DNA of 64,000 nucleotides from Pedobacter sp. Hv1 (lineage in GTDB: Bacteria > Bacteroidota > Bacteroidia > Sphingobacteriales > Sphingobacteriaceae). This document shows positions 53,172 to 61,558 of the stretch, one piece after another; positions within the stretch are counted from its first letter, which is position 1, and every line of letters starts with the position of its first letter. The notes beneath the pieces are model-generated. The model saw only the letters and a program-made list of their open reading frames with translations, was not told where the DNA came from and ran no database searches. The DNA lies in NCBI RefSeq assembly GCF_001412215.1, contig NZ_LLWP01000009.1, forward strand, positions 248,001-312,000, written 5' to 3'. The translations under genes and the position numbers were made by a program.

Positions 53172-53561
53172 ATGAAAACACGAACAAAAATTTTGATAGG
53201 GGTATTTGCTTTTTGCATCATTTCTAATTTCTCTATATTCAGAACCCTTTTTCACATATTTACAGATGAAGGTTATTATAGATATAGTAATTATAACGGA
53301 AGTAGTACTACTGAAGAACCTGTATTTAAAGGAGCAGGATTGGGTAGGCCAAAAGCGGCACATCGTGATTGTTTAATTGCTTATCCAAACCAACCAGATA
53401 AAAAGCTATATCGATTATTTTGGAAGAACCCTCTAGCATTTTGGCGTTGGAGAAGCTACTTTGTAGATGAGAGATACAAACTACCCTACAAAAGCTGGAA
53501 AGAAATTGAGAAATTAAGAGAAAAAAGTACAGATACTTTGGACTGTACCAGAGATTTCTAA
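53172..53561 (+). CDS. Small membrane-anchored protein, family member A
   Basis: A 129-residue protein with an N-terminal helix (about 8-26) and a basic, aromatic soluble part. It shares YRYSN, the core NPLAFWRWRSYFVDERYKLPYKSWKEIEK (about 84-112) and a C-terminal cysteine with the protein encoded at 53728, so the two are paralogs despite low identity in the middle. No known family. It should face the periplasm or stay on the cytoplasmic side as a membrane-tethered domain. Part of a three-copy tandem set. Confidence 0.75.
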   Translation: MKTRTKILIGVFAFCIISNFSIFRTLFHIFTDEGYYRYSNYNGSSTTEEPVFKGAGLGRPKAAHRDCLIAYPNQPDKKLYRLFWKNPLAFWRWRSYFVDERYKLPYKSWKEIEKLREKSTDTLDCTRDF

Positions 53562-53727
53562 CAAAAGAATTGTATTGTAGACAATTTTTGAATGATACTG
53601 TTTAAAAACAAGTTTATAACATATTCGATTAAGTCTATTGAACATTTACAGTTGATAAACTGATATAATCTTGTACCCCTTTGTTCAAATAATGGGTTCA
53701 GGGTGCCAAAATGTAGCTAAATAATGT

Positions 53728-54111
53728 ATGAAAAATAGAAAAAAACTTTGGATCATACTTGTGTCCATTATCATTGTGTCTAACATACCACCATTTACTG
53801 GAATTTTCAGATTTTTCCTTGATCAAAAACATTATAGGTACAGCAATAGCGACGGAACAAGTACCTTCTATGAATTTATGAGTCGTGATTTTGAAATGGC
53901 AAAAAGGAGACAGGCACATTGTTTGCTAAAAAAGCCAGATTTAAAAGATAGAAAGCACTATCGTTTGTTCTCAAAAAATCCATTGGCTTTTTGGCGATGG
54001 AGACTTTATTTTTTCGACGAAAGATACAAATTGCCATATAAAAACTGGGAGGAAATAGAAAAGACAAGGAAAAGTGCAGCTGGGGTATCTGGCTGTATTA
54101 CTGAGTTTTAG
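53728..54111 (+). CDS. Small membrane-anchored protein, family member B
   Basis: A 127-residue paralog of the preceding protein: N-terminal helix (about 6-24), then NPLAFWRWRLYFFDERYKLPYKNWEEIEK (about 82-110) and a C-terminal cysteine in SGCITEF. A near-identical but broken copy of its first half lies at 52418. Tandem amplification of a small membrane-anchored protein next to an exported protease-like protein is the usual look of immunity or inhibitor genes; this is inference only. It ends before a terminator hairpin. Confidence 0.75.
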   Translation: MKNRKKLWIILVSIIIVSNIPPFTGIFRFFLDQKHYRYSNSDGTSTFYEFMSRDFEMAKRRQAHCLLKKPDLKDRKHYRLFSKNPLAFWRWRLYFFDERYKLPYKNWEEIEKTRKSAAGVSGCITEF

Positions 54112-54138
54112 TTAAGTGTGTTAACACCTAAATTAATT

Positions 54139-54169
54139 GCCCCATTTACGGGGCGTTTAATATTTTTAT
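54139..54169 (+). terminator. Terminator after paralog B
   Basis: GCCCC (54139-54143) pairs with GGGGC (54150-54154), followed by an imperfect T-rich tail. Confidence 0.6.
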
Positions 54170-54228
54170 AACACTTGAGGATATGTACCCATTACGTAAT
54201 GATTATGCAATTAATAAAATAGACAAAG

Positions 54229-54711
54229 ATGAAATCATCAGCTATCGATCAACAAATACAACAATTTAAGCAACCACTATTGGTGATTAATGCAATTAGT
54301 GTCATTATGAGTATTGTCTTTATTTACAAGCACTATTTTAATCATGATGGAAAAGGTGTAGATGATATGCTTTGTGCTTTTTCAATTTTTACGTTGCAGA
54401 GTTTTTTTGGATTGATTGCACTAACAAAAGCAAACAGCTCAAAGCCTAACAAAATATGGTGGTTTATTGCAATCGTCTATACGGTATTGGCAACCCTATT
54501 TATAGAGATTGAACTGTTTAAAGGTGTATACTTTATTGCTGTAATCCCTATTATAGCATACGGGCTACAGTTGTTTCCGGATAAAGAAATGAAAATGCTA
54601 AAATTTGCGAACGTTGCATTTGTTTTGGGATATATAACGTCAATCGTACCGATCTTTGCGTTTATCATGTCAATTGTAACGTTGATAATTGGCATTTTTA
54701 ACCCCGCATAA
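54229..54711 (+). CDS. Four-helix membrane protein of unknown function
   Basis: A 160-residue integral membrane protein with four hydrophobic helices (about 20-35, 48-65, 76-96, 98-115) and possibly a fifth near the C-terminus (130-158). No conserved motif is recognised. It is the last gene of the accessory patch, 117 bases after paralog B and behind a terminator, so it is probably transcribed on its own. Confidence 0.7.
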   Translation: MKSSAIDQQIQQFKQPLLVINAISVIMSIVFIYKHYFNHDGKGVDDMLCAFSIFTLQSFFGLIALTKANSSKPNKIWWFIAIVYTVLATLFIEIELFKGVYFIAVIPIIAYGLQLFPDKEMKMLKFANVAFVLGYITSIVPIFAFIMSIVTLIIGIFNPA

Positions 54712-54758
54712 TTGGAGTGTAAATTTGTGAAAAGGTTATTATAGTTAAACTAAAATAA

Positions 54759-55154
54759 CTATGAATAAGTTTTTCCGGCTAAAATGCCTTCAATTTTATC
54801 TAAAAGGTCATCAATGTCAAAAGGTTTAGCTAAAAAGCCGTTGGGTTTATGATCGCCATGTTGCACCGTTTGGGCAGTATATTTGGCAGAAATCATCAAT
54901 ACAGGGATAGTTGCCGTTTTGGTATTGGTACGGATTTGGCTCAACAGCTCTCTTCCATCGCCATCAGGCAGCATAATGTCCAAAATCATCAGGTCGGGTT
55001 GGAAGCTGTCTATATGCTGCATCATTTCCGCACTTTTATTTAGGCCTGCTACTTTGTATGCTTCGCTTTGCAATATCAAAGTTATAACATCTAAAATGGC
55101 ATGGTTATCTTCTATAACCAATATATTTTTGTATTTCTTAGTGTTTTTTGACAA
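54759..55154 (-). CDS. Single-domain response regulator (CheY-like)
   Basis: A 131-residue receiver domain with no output domain. The acidic pocket is E15/D16 in VIEDNHA, the phosphoacceptor is D59 in MILDIMLPDGDG, and the conserved lysine sits in FLAKPFD. Such proteins act through protein contacts with other kinases or phosphorelays. No kinase gene lies nearby, so it is an orphan. It ends in a convergent direction with the four-helix membrane protein gene. Confidence 0.92.
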   Translation of the reverse strand: MSKNTKKYKNILVIEDNHAILDVITLILQSEAYKVAGLNKSAEMMQHIDSFQPDLMILDIMLPDGDGRELLSQIRTNTKTATIPVLMISAKYTAQTVQHGDHKPNGFLAKPFDIDDLLDKIEGILAGKTYS

Positions 55155-55255
55155 GATGTTATAACATTTAATTTACTACAAATATATTTAATGAGATGAT
55201 ATTATAAGCATAATTTGTTTGTAAGAAATATGATGTAAATTTATTGTCAGATAAT

Positions 55256-55279
55256 AGTTACAGCCAAACAATTGTAACT
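55256..55279. promoter_or_regulatory. Inverted repeat upstream of osmC-like gene
   Basis: AGTTACA (55256-55262) and TGTAACT (55273-55279) are perfect 7-base arms around a ten-base spacer, 36-59 bases before the ATG at 55315. Candidate operator; no regulator can be named. Confidence 0.4.
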
Positions 55280-55314
55280 CCAAATTACTTTCATTAAATA
55301 AAAAAACAATCGAT

Positions 55315-55731
55315 ATGAAAAGAAATGCAACTGCCGTTTGGAATGGCACCGGAAAAGATGGAAAAGGAACGTTGACCACACAAAGTGGAACATTAAATCA
55401 AACCCAATATTCTTTCAAAAGCCGTTTTGAAGAAGGTGTAGGCACAAACCCCGAAGAGCTTGTTGCTGCGGCCCATGCTGGTTGTTTTACCATGAAATTG
55501 AGTTTTAACATTTCGGCAGAAAATATTACGCCTGAAGAATTGACCACCAAAGCAATTGTAAACCTTAATCCAGAAAAGGGAGAAATTGTAGATATCCATT
55601 TAGAAGTGAAGGTAAAAGCAGAAGGACTATCAAAAGAAAAGTTTGATGAGTTGGTAGCCGATGCCAAAGCCAATTGCCCAATTTCTAAACTATTAAATAC
55701 CACCATTACCATTGAAGCAGAATTATTGTAA
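55315..55731 (+). CDS. OsmC-family peroxiredoxin
   Basis: A 138-residue OsmC-type hydroperoxide reductase. The two redox cysteines sit in the usual places: HAGCFTMKL (about residue 58) and ANCPISKLL (about 122). The N-terminal strand MKRNATAVWNGTGKDGKGTLTTQSG and the EEGVGTNPEELVAAAHA block are typical. It reduces organic peroxides. It is transcribed alone, between an inverted repeat upstream and a terminator downstream. Confidence 0.94.
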   Translation: MKRNATAVWNGTGKDGKGTLTTQSGTLNQTQYSFKSRFEEGVGTNPEELVAAAHAGCFTMKLSFNISAENITPEELTTKAIVNLNPEKGEIVDIHLEVKVKAEGLSKEKFDELVADAKANCPISKLLNTTITIEAELL

Positions 55732-55749
55732 TTGAGCAACTGGAATTTG

Positions 55750-55784
55750 ATGCCGCTTAAATGAGTTTGAGCGGCATTTTTATT
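55750..55784 (+). terminator. Terminator of the osmC-like gene
   Basis: ATGCCGCT (55750-55757) pairs with AGCGGCAT (55770-55777); four more pairs (one G-U) extend the stem inward to a TGAG tetraloop. T run follows. Confidence 0.88.
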
Positions 55785-55858
55785 TCACAGTTTTTAACAT
55801 TAAAGCAGTTGAAATATTATTAACTTTGAATCTCACCCTGTGTGTGATGACTAATATT

Positions 55859-57169
55859 ATGAAGAAAACCTTTTTATTGCTTGTTCTACTTTTTGTAAGT
55901 ACTGCTTCTTTTTCGCAAAATGTGTTAAGCCTGTTTAGTAAAGCAAATCAGTTTTTTATCTATATGGCTGAAGAGAAATTTACTGAAGCCCATCAACTTT
56001 TTGATGAGACGGAGCAAGCAAAGATTACTCCAGATAACCTTAAGCAACTTTGGGAGAACATTACCACCAAGTTAGGTAAGCCTGTAACCTTAGATGCAAT
56101 TCAAAGCAAGCTACAGGGAGAATATTATGCCGTTACCGTAGAAGGAGAATTTGAAAAGGATAAACAAAATTTTGTGGTCTTTTTTGGAAAGGGTGAAAAA
56201 ATAATAGGTTTCATCATGCCTCCAAATGCTTCTGTTTATGCCAAGCCTATTTATGCAGATACCAACTTGTATCAAGAAAAATCGGTATACCTCCAAACGC
56301 CTGGTCACCAGTTAGCTGCGGTAATTACTACGCCAAAAAATGTAAAAAACTTTCCAATGGTGGTTTTGCTGCATGGTTCAGGTCCGAGTGATATGGATGC
56401 AACAGTTGGCCCAAATAAACCTTTTAAAGATTTAGCTTCTGGACTGGCTTCTAAAGGCATTGGAACCATTCGTTATGTAAAAAGAACTTTGGTTTATGCC
56501 CGTGAGTTTGGTGGTGCATTTACGGTAAAAGAAGAAGTTATAGATGATGCGCTTGCTGCCATAGCAATGGCCAAAACCGTTGCAGGAGTTAATCCCAAAG
56601 GTATTTACCTACTTGGACATAGCTTAGGCGGAATGTTGGCGCCAAGAATTGCTACATTAACGCCTGATCTTGCTGGCCTTATATTGGCAGAGGCCCCGGC
56701 TGTAAAGTTGGGAGATGTTATTCTTGACCAAAATAAATACATGTTCTCTTTGGCAAATGATACCACAGTGGCTGGGAAGAAGCTATTAGAAGATGCCGTA
56801 ACAGAAATTGGTAGAAGCAAGTTGACCAAATTGAATGCAATTAAAGCAGACTCTTTGATTATTGGTTTACCTGCCGCATATTGGATAGATTTGAACCTTT
56901 ATGACCAGATCGCAACAGCAAAAAAACTCACCAAACAACGTATTTTTATTGTCCAAGGGGGTAATGATATTCAGGTTGCGGAAGCAAATTATAAACTATG
57001 GGAGACAGGTTTGGCCAAAAAGCCAAATGTAACTTTTAAGCTCTATCCAGAACTGAACCACTTGTTAAGCCCGCAAACTGAAAAAAGTAATGGTACCCAA
57101 TATCAAGTTCCAGTTAATGTGTCTGAAACCTTGATCAATGATATCGTTAATTGGATTAAAGGGAAATAA
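55859..57169 (+). CDS. Secreted alpha/beta hydrolase with N-terminal DUF3887-like domain
   Basis: About 436 residues. Signal peptide (1-20, ending ASFSQ), then a cystatin-like domain of DUF3887 type (about 22-125, KFTEAHQLFDETEQAKITPDNLKQLWE) and an alpha/beta hydrolase domain (about 130-436). Catalytic residues are S in GHSLGGM (about 255), D in QGGNDIQVA (about 372) and H in PELNHLLSP (about 406). Likely an esterase or acyl-peptide-type hydrolase in the periplasm. A TTG at 55826 overlaps the -7-like TAACTTTG (55821-55828), so the ATG at 55859 is the start. Confidence 0.9.
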   Translation: MKKTFLLLVLLFVSTASFSQNVLSLFSKANQFFIYMAEEKFTEAHQLFDETEQAKITPDNLKQLWENITTKLGKPVTLDAIQSKLQGEYYAVTVEGEFEKDKQNFVVFFGKGEKIIGFIMPPNASVYAKPIYADTNLYQEKSVYLQTPGHQLAAVITTPKNVKNFPMVVLLHGSGPSDMDATVGPNKPFKDLASGLASKGIGTIRYVKRTLVYAREFGGAFTVKEEVIDDALAAIAMAKTVAGVNPKGIYLLGHSLGGMLAPRIATLTPDLAGLILAEAPAVKLGDVILDQNKYMFSLANDTTVAGKKLLEDAVTEIGRSKLTKLNAIKADSLIIGLPAAYWIDLNLYDQIATAKKLTKQRIFIVQGGNDIQVAEANYKLWETGLAKKPNVTFKLYPELNHLLSPQTEKSNGTQYQVPVNVSETLINDIVNWIKGK

Positions 57170-57224
57170 CTCACTTACTGCAGAAGATAGTTGAGCCACT
57201 CTTAGAATTTTGCTTAAAAAAGTG

Positions 57225-57232
57225 TACCTTTG
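57225..57232 (+). promoter_or_regulatory. Putative -7 element of the J-KTSC gene
   Basis: TACCTTTG fits TAnnTTTG exactly, 78 bases before the ATG at 57310. A TTG at 57210-57212 is only 12 bases upstream; TTA at 57202-57204 is at 20. Confidence 0.45.
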
Positions 57233-57309
57233 CACAAAAATTGTTTCCCTGAAGGCTGTGCTTTAAAATTTTGCAATCATTTCATAAACAAATACATATA
57301 AAAGAATTT

Positions 57310-57756
57310 ATGAAAAAGGTTGGAGATTACAGAAAAATTTTAGGTGTTACTAAAGCTACAGAGCTGAAAGAAATCAAGAGCATTTATAGAGGCTTGATGA
57401 AAGATTGGCACCCTGATAAATTTAGCGAAAGTGCAGAAAGCCAATTGGCAGCAGAAGAAAAAAGCAAAGAAATTATCGAAGCTTATACTTTCTTGGTAAG
57501 TATTGCTCCAGAAACTTTAGAACATGCTAAAGAGGAGTATATCCAAACTACTACTTTATCTAATATTCAAGATTTTCAATACAAAGACCAAATTTTACGC
57601 ATCGATTTTTTTGATGGTAGCGGGTATGAATATTTTGATGTGCCAAGAGCAATGTATATCAAATTGGTCAATGCAGATTCGCCAGGTAGATTTGCCAGAA
57701 GACATATCTTTAATGCATTCCCTTATCGTAATGTAAGTAAATTGGCAACGGCTTAA
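57310..57756 (+). CDS. J-domain and KTSC-domain fusion protein
   Basis: About 148 residues. An N-terminal J domain (about 5-65) has helix II LKEIKSIYRGLMKDW and the invariant HPD (34-36) needed to stimulate DnaK ATPase. The C-terminal KTSC domain (about 95-140) shows LRIDFFDGSGYEYFDVPRAMYIKLVNADSPGRFARRHI. KTSC domains bind peptides or nucleic acids in lysyl-tRNA synthetase-linked and other settings. A DnaK co-chaperone with a KTSC substrate reader is a reasonable guess. It converges with the next gene with a 4-base overlap. Confidence 0.85.
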   Translation: MKKVGDYRKILGVTKATELKEIKSIYRGLMKDWHPDKFSESAESQLAAEEKSKEIIEAYTFLVSIAPETLEHAKEEYIQTTTLSNIQDFQYKDQILRIDFFDGSGYEYFDVPRAMYIKLVNADSPGRFARRHIFNAFPYRNVSKLATA

Positions 57757-58595
57757 GCTCCGTTTGCTATCCAATTATCCCAATTGTTAATTTTAAACTG
57801 ATATCCTAAAATAGTGGGCACATTGCTGCTGTCTATTTGTTTCCAAGATAAAAGTTCACTTACAAATTCAGGCTGAGCTAAACCACTGGTTTCACAAGCT
57901 GAGGTATAAAATGCTGCCCTTGTGGGGTGGTCTGGAACAACCGCATGGTAAGTGTTGCCAAAAGCTTTTTGTTTGATAATGGATAAGGTAATGCCTAAAC
58001 AATCGTCAAGATGAATGAGGTTGATGGGTGCCAACCCGTTTGGAATAGCAATTCTACCTGCAAAGTGTTTGGCTAAATTCCTATCGGGACCAATTAACCC
58101 AGCAAAGCGGATAATGGTTGTTGTTAACGATGTTGTTTCATTTAAGAGCTGTTCTGCGGCGAACATGGCTTTTCCAGAATCGGTATCTGGTTCAGGAACG
58201 ATCGTTTCATCAACCCTAAAATTGCCATCTTGGTAAACACCAGTTGAACTGATGAAAATGAGCTGCTTCACTCCCTTTTTCTCCGCTTCGGTAACAATAG
58301 CTTTAATTTTAGTAGGGAAATCTTTTAAGTTAGGCGAACTTCTTTTGGGTGGAATACTGACGATTAAAATGTCACAATCAAAAAAGGAGTCATCAAAAGC
58401 CATATTTTCCAGTTCGAAATTGACAAGGTAGGGCTCAATACAAGCTTCTTTTAAAGGAGCCAACTTGTTTTCGCTAGTAGTTGATCCTTTAACTTTGTAG
58501 CCACTATCCCTTAACTTTTTGGCTAGGGCAAACCCATACCATCCGCACCCTAAAATGGCAATTGTTTCTTGTGCTGCTCCTTTTACTGTATTCAT
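57753..58595 (-). CDS. NAD(P)-dependent epimerase/reductase-like protein (YeeZ-like)
   Basis: A 280-residue Rossmann-fold protein. The nucleotide-binding motif is ILGCGWYGFALAKKL (about 13-27), a variant GxGxxG with a tryptophan and tyrosine, as in the YeeZ/YlbE-like extended SDR group. LIFISSTGVYQDG (about 110) and TIIRFAGLIGPDRN follow, lacking a full YxxxK. It probably acts on a nucleotide sugar or small molecule; substrate unknown. The start at 58595 gives a short N-terminal extension before the Rossmann strand. Confidence 0.83.
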   Translation of the reverse strand: MNTVKGAAQETIAILGCGWYGFALAKKLRDSGYKVKGSTTSENKLAPLKEACIEPYLVNFELENMAFDDSFFDCDILIVSIPPKRSSPNLKDFPTKIKAIVTEAEKKGVKQLIFISSTGVYQDGNFRVDETIVPEPDTDSGKAMFAAEQLLNETTSLTTTIIRFAGLIGPDRNLAKHFAGRIAIPNGLAPINLIHLDDCLGITLSIIKQKAFGNTYHAVVPDHPTRAAFYTSACETSGLAQPEFVSELLSWKQIDSSNVPTILGYQFKINNWDNWIANGA

Positions 58596-58733
58596 GGTTA
58601 ATTTTAGGCAAGTTAAGGCAATTCAACTGTAAGTTTAAAGATTGCTTTTTTCTTGACACAGCCCTGTATTTTAACTGTATTAAATATGTAGGGATATGCT
58701 TAATTTTAAACCGAAAACTTAAAATAAAAAAAA

Positions 58734-59582
58734 ATGAAATTAACAATCAAAACTATTTTATTGCTTTTAGTAGTATTGGGAATGCAACTAGAGGTAAATG
58801 CCCAAGGGGTTAAACTACCTCAAGCAAGTAGTGGCCAAACGCTGATCCAAGATTTTGGATTAGGAAAAATCACCATCACTTATTCTCGTCCAAATACAAA
58901 AGGCCGTAAAATATTTGGCGGAATGGAACCTTATGGTGCTGTTTGGCGTACAGGTGCCAACTCGGCAACAGTTATTAAATTGACAGAGTCGGTAAACCTG
59001 AATGGAAAAATTGTTCCGGCCGGAGAATATGGCTTGTTTACCATCCCTAACCCAACTGAATGGACTGTTATTTTGAGTAAAACAGCACAACAATGGGGTG
59101 CTTATACCTACAAAGAATCTGATGATGTTTTACGTTTTAAAGTAAAACCAACAGTGTTAAAAGACAAAGTTGAAACCTTTACCATTCAATTTGCCAATGT
59201 ATTGCCAACTTCTGCACAATTACAGTTGATGTGGGAAAATACTGCGTTATCAATTGACTTAACGACCTCTATCGACGAGAAAGTAATGGCCAATATTGAT
59301 GAAGCCATGAAAGGGGAGAGAAAACCTTATATGCAATCGGCAATTTACTATTTTGAAAATGGTAAAAGCTTAAAAACAGCTTTGATCTGGATGAACGAAG
59401 CTGAAAAAGGCGATCCAAAAGCACCATGGGTGAAATTATGGAAAGGTCGTATATTGTTGAAATTAGGTGATAAAGAAGCTGCTCAGGCAACCGCAAAAGA
59501 AGGAATTACTTTAGCTACCGAAGTTAAAAACGATGAGTATATCCGTTTAAATTCTCAACTTTTGGCTGAGGCTAAAAAATAG
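58734..59582 (+). CDS. DUF2911 protein with C-terminal TPR-like part
   Basis: A 282-residue secreted protein with a signal peptide (1-23, ending EVNAQ). DUF2911 (about 28-170) is marked by ITYSRPNTKGRKIFGGMEPYGAVWRTGANSAT and by GEYGLFTIPNPTEWTVILSK. A helical tail (about 185-282, ALIWMNEAEKGDPKAPWVKLWKGRILLKLGDKEAA) resembles TPR pairs. Function unknown; the family is common in Bacteroidota. The terminator of its transcript is inside the convergent symporter gene. Confidence 0.9.
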   Translation: MKLTIKTILLLLVVLGMQLEVNAQGVKLPQASSGQTLIQDFGLGKITITYSRPNTKGRKIFGGMEPYGAVWRTGANSATVIKLTESVNLNGKIVPAGEYGLFTIPNPTEWTVILSKTAQQWGAYTYKESDDVLRFKVKPTVLKDKVETFTIQFANVLPTSAQLQLMWENTALSIDLTTSIDEKVMANIDEAMKGERKPYMQSAIYYFENGKSLKTALIWMNEAEKGDPKAPWVKLWKGRILLKLGDKEAAQATAKEGITLATEVKNDEYIRLNSQLLAEAKK

Positions 59583-59719
59583 GTTGGGGTAAGATGGGAG
59601 ATGGAAAATGTAATATGGAATAGCGTTATATTTTCACCTGTCATTTGATCAATTTCAAGAGTATAATCGAGTTGAATTTATCTTCCATGCTTTGGTAAAC
59701 TCAACCATGATAAGAATTT

Positions 59720-61429
59720 TTAAACCGCTGGAATTTCTTCAGCGGTTTTTTTGTTTCTGAACTGTTGGATGAGCAAGGCAAATATCACCACCAATAAACA
59801 ACCAATTACATTTAACCATAAGTAGGCTACCACTTGTAAATAACCACAGATACAAACTACAATTTCTGTAAGAATAGCAGCGTAAAATACGGCTTTTCCG
59901 TCTATCTTCTTTAAGTAGAAAGCTACGATAAAAACACCCAAAATGGTTCCATAAATGAAAGAACCCAAAATGTTAACAGCCTCGATCAAATTACCAATCT
60001 TACTGGTGTATAAAGCCATTAAGATACATACTACACCCCAAATAATGGTTGCCCAGCGAGATGCATTTACATATTGTTGATCTGTCGCATCTTTATTGAT
60101 CAATCTTTTGTAGATGTCGATTACACTGGTAGAAGCTAAAGAGTTTAAAGCACTTGCAGTAGAGCCCATAGAAGCTAAAAAGATAATGGCAATTAACAAA
60201 CCGATCAATCCTTTTGGAAGGTATTGGGTAACAAAGCTCAAAAAGATATAGTTGTTGTCATTAGTAGCGGCTTTCTTGTCGTTCTTTAACATCAACTCTG
60301 TTAAATCCTTTCTAATGCTCTTGTTTTGCTCATCAGCCTTTTTAACGGCAATTCGCTGTTGATCTATGGCCTTTTGATCATTCGCATCTAAGGCCTTGTC
60401 GAGCTTGTTTACCTCTATTTGTTTACTTTCGAAAGATTGGTCGTAATCACTTTGTATTTTTTTCAGCTCTGCTTTATAAGGGCTCTGCTCTAATTTATTC
60501 AGCTCGTAACTGTTAAAAAATAGCGGTGCTTTGTTGTATTGATAAAAGGTAAAAACCAATACGCCAATCAGTAAAATAAGAAATTGCATCGGAATTTTAA
60601 CCAAACCATTCATCAGTAAACCCAAGCGACTTTGATTGATGGAAGCTCCGGTTAAATAACGGCCTACCTGGCTTTGGTCTGTTCCGAAATAAGAAAGCTG
60701 AAGGAAAAAACCACCTATCAAACCACTCCAAACCGTATATTGGTTGTTCCAGTCGAAACTAAAATCAATGGCGTTGGTTCTGCCCATTTTACCAGCTATA
60801 GAAATGGCTTTGCTAAAACCCATATTGCCAGGCAAGAGATGTACCACCATGATACCTGCCGCAAATAGCCCACAAAAAATAATGCTCATTTGCAGCAATT
60901 GGGTATAAGAAACAGCTTTTGTACCCCCGTAAACGGTATAAAAAATAACCAAACTACCAATAAATAAAGTAGTGTAGGTGGTATCGATGTTTAAAATGGT
61001 AGATAAGATAATAGACGGGGCATAAATGGTAATTCCGGTAGAAAGGCCCCGCTGAATAAGGAATAGAAACGCAGTTAAAGCCCTTGTTTTAAGGTCGAAA
61101 CGTTGCTCCGAATATTCGTATGCGGTATATACTTTTAATCGATGGAAGATGGGTACAAAGGTAATACAGAGTACAATCATTGCTAATGGCAAGCCAAAAT
61201 AGAATTGTACAAAACTCATTCCTGAGGTATAGGCTAAACCTGGCGCAGAAAGAAAGGTAATTGCACTGGCCTGTGTAGCCATTACCGAAAGGCAAACGGT
61301 ATACCAAGGTAAACTTTGGTTGCCCAATAAATAGGCTTGCATGCTTTGTGCACCACGACTTTTATAAACGCCATAACCCACAATAAGCAATAAAGTTGCA
61401 ATTAGTACGCCCCAATCAATGTAGCTCAT
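59720..61429 (-). CDS. Sodium:solute symporter (SSS family)
   Basis: A 569-residue transporter with about 13 hydrophobic helices in the SSS/SGLT layout; GLAYTSGMSFVQFYFGLPLAM, VYGGTKAVSYTQLLQM and FLASMGSTASALNSLASTSVIDIYKRL are family-like and include sodium-site serines. Between two central helices, residues about 305-390 form a charged, coiled-coil-like insertion (LNKLEQSPYKAELKKIQSDY to NDKKAATNDN), absent from the shortest homologs. The substrate is unknown; the upstream PIG-L gene suggests a sugar or acid from glycan breakdown. Its ATG overlaps the stop of a 43-residue membrane protein by four bases. Confidence 0.88.
   Translation of the reverse strand: MSYIDWGVLIATLLLIVGYGVYKSRGAQSMQAYLLGNQSLPWYTVCLSVMATQASAITFLSAPGLAYTSGMSFVQFYFGLPLAMIVLCITFVPIFHRLKVYTAYEYSEQRFDLKTRALTAFLFLIQRGLSTGITIYAPSIILSTILNIDTTYTTLFIGSLVIFYTVYGGTKAVSYTQLLQMSIIFCGLFAAGIMVVHLLPGNMGFSKAISIAGKMGRTNAIDFSFDWNNQYTVWSGLIGGFFLQLSYFGTDQSQVGRYLTGASINQSRLGLLMNGLVKIPMQFLILLIGVLVFTFYQYNKAPLFFNSYELNKLEQSPYKAELKKIQSDYDQSFESKQIEVNKLDKALDANDQKAIDQQRIAVKKADEQNKSIRKDLTELMLKNDKKAATNDNNYIFLSFVTQYLPKGLIGLLIAIIFLASMGSTASALNSLASTSVIDIYKRLINKDATDQQYVNASRWATIIWGVVCILMALYTSKIGNLIEAVNILGSFIYGTILGVFIVAFYLKKIDGKAVFYAAILTEIVVCICGYLQVVAYLWLNVIGCLLVVIFALLIQQFRNKKTAEEIPAV
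59723..59752 (+). terminator. Plus-strand terminator within the symporter 3' end
   Basis: AACCGCTG (59723-59730) pairs with CAGCGGTT (59740-59747), followed by a T run on the plus strand. It serves the DUF2911 transcript yet codes the last residues of the convergent symporter. Confidence 0.7.
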
Positions 61430-61557
61430 TCGAAATATTTAGTAAAAGCATAAAACAAAGCAATGAGTAAAATAAGCCAGATAATGAGCAGGCCATAAAA
61501 CTGTTTCCAACTTTTTACGAAAGGTGGTAAATCCTTTTCTGGTTGCTGCGTTTTCAT
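61426..61557 (-). CDS. 43-residue single-span membrane protein
   Basis: An ATG at 61557-61555 opens 43 codons ending TGA at 61428-61426. The product starts MKTQQPEKDLPPFVKSWKQF, then has one helix (about 21-38, YGLLIIWLILLIALFYAF) and ends TKYFE. Its stop overlaps the symporter ATG (ATGA) and its ATG is one base from the PIG-L stop. This coupling suggests a small accessory subunit of the symporter, like the small partner subunits of other SSS-type transporters. The role is inferred; the frame itself is clear. Confidence 0.75.
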   Translation of the reverse strand: MKTQQPEKDLPPFVKSWKQFYGLLIIWLILLIALFYAFTKYFE

Positions 61558-61558
61558 A

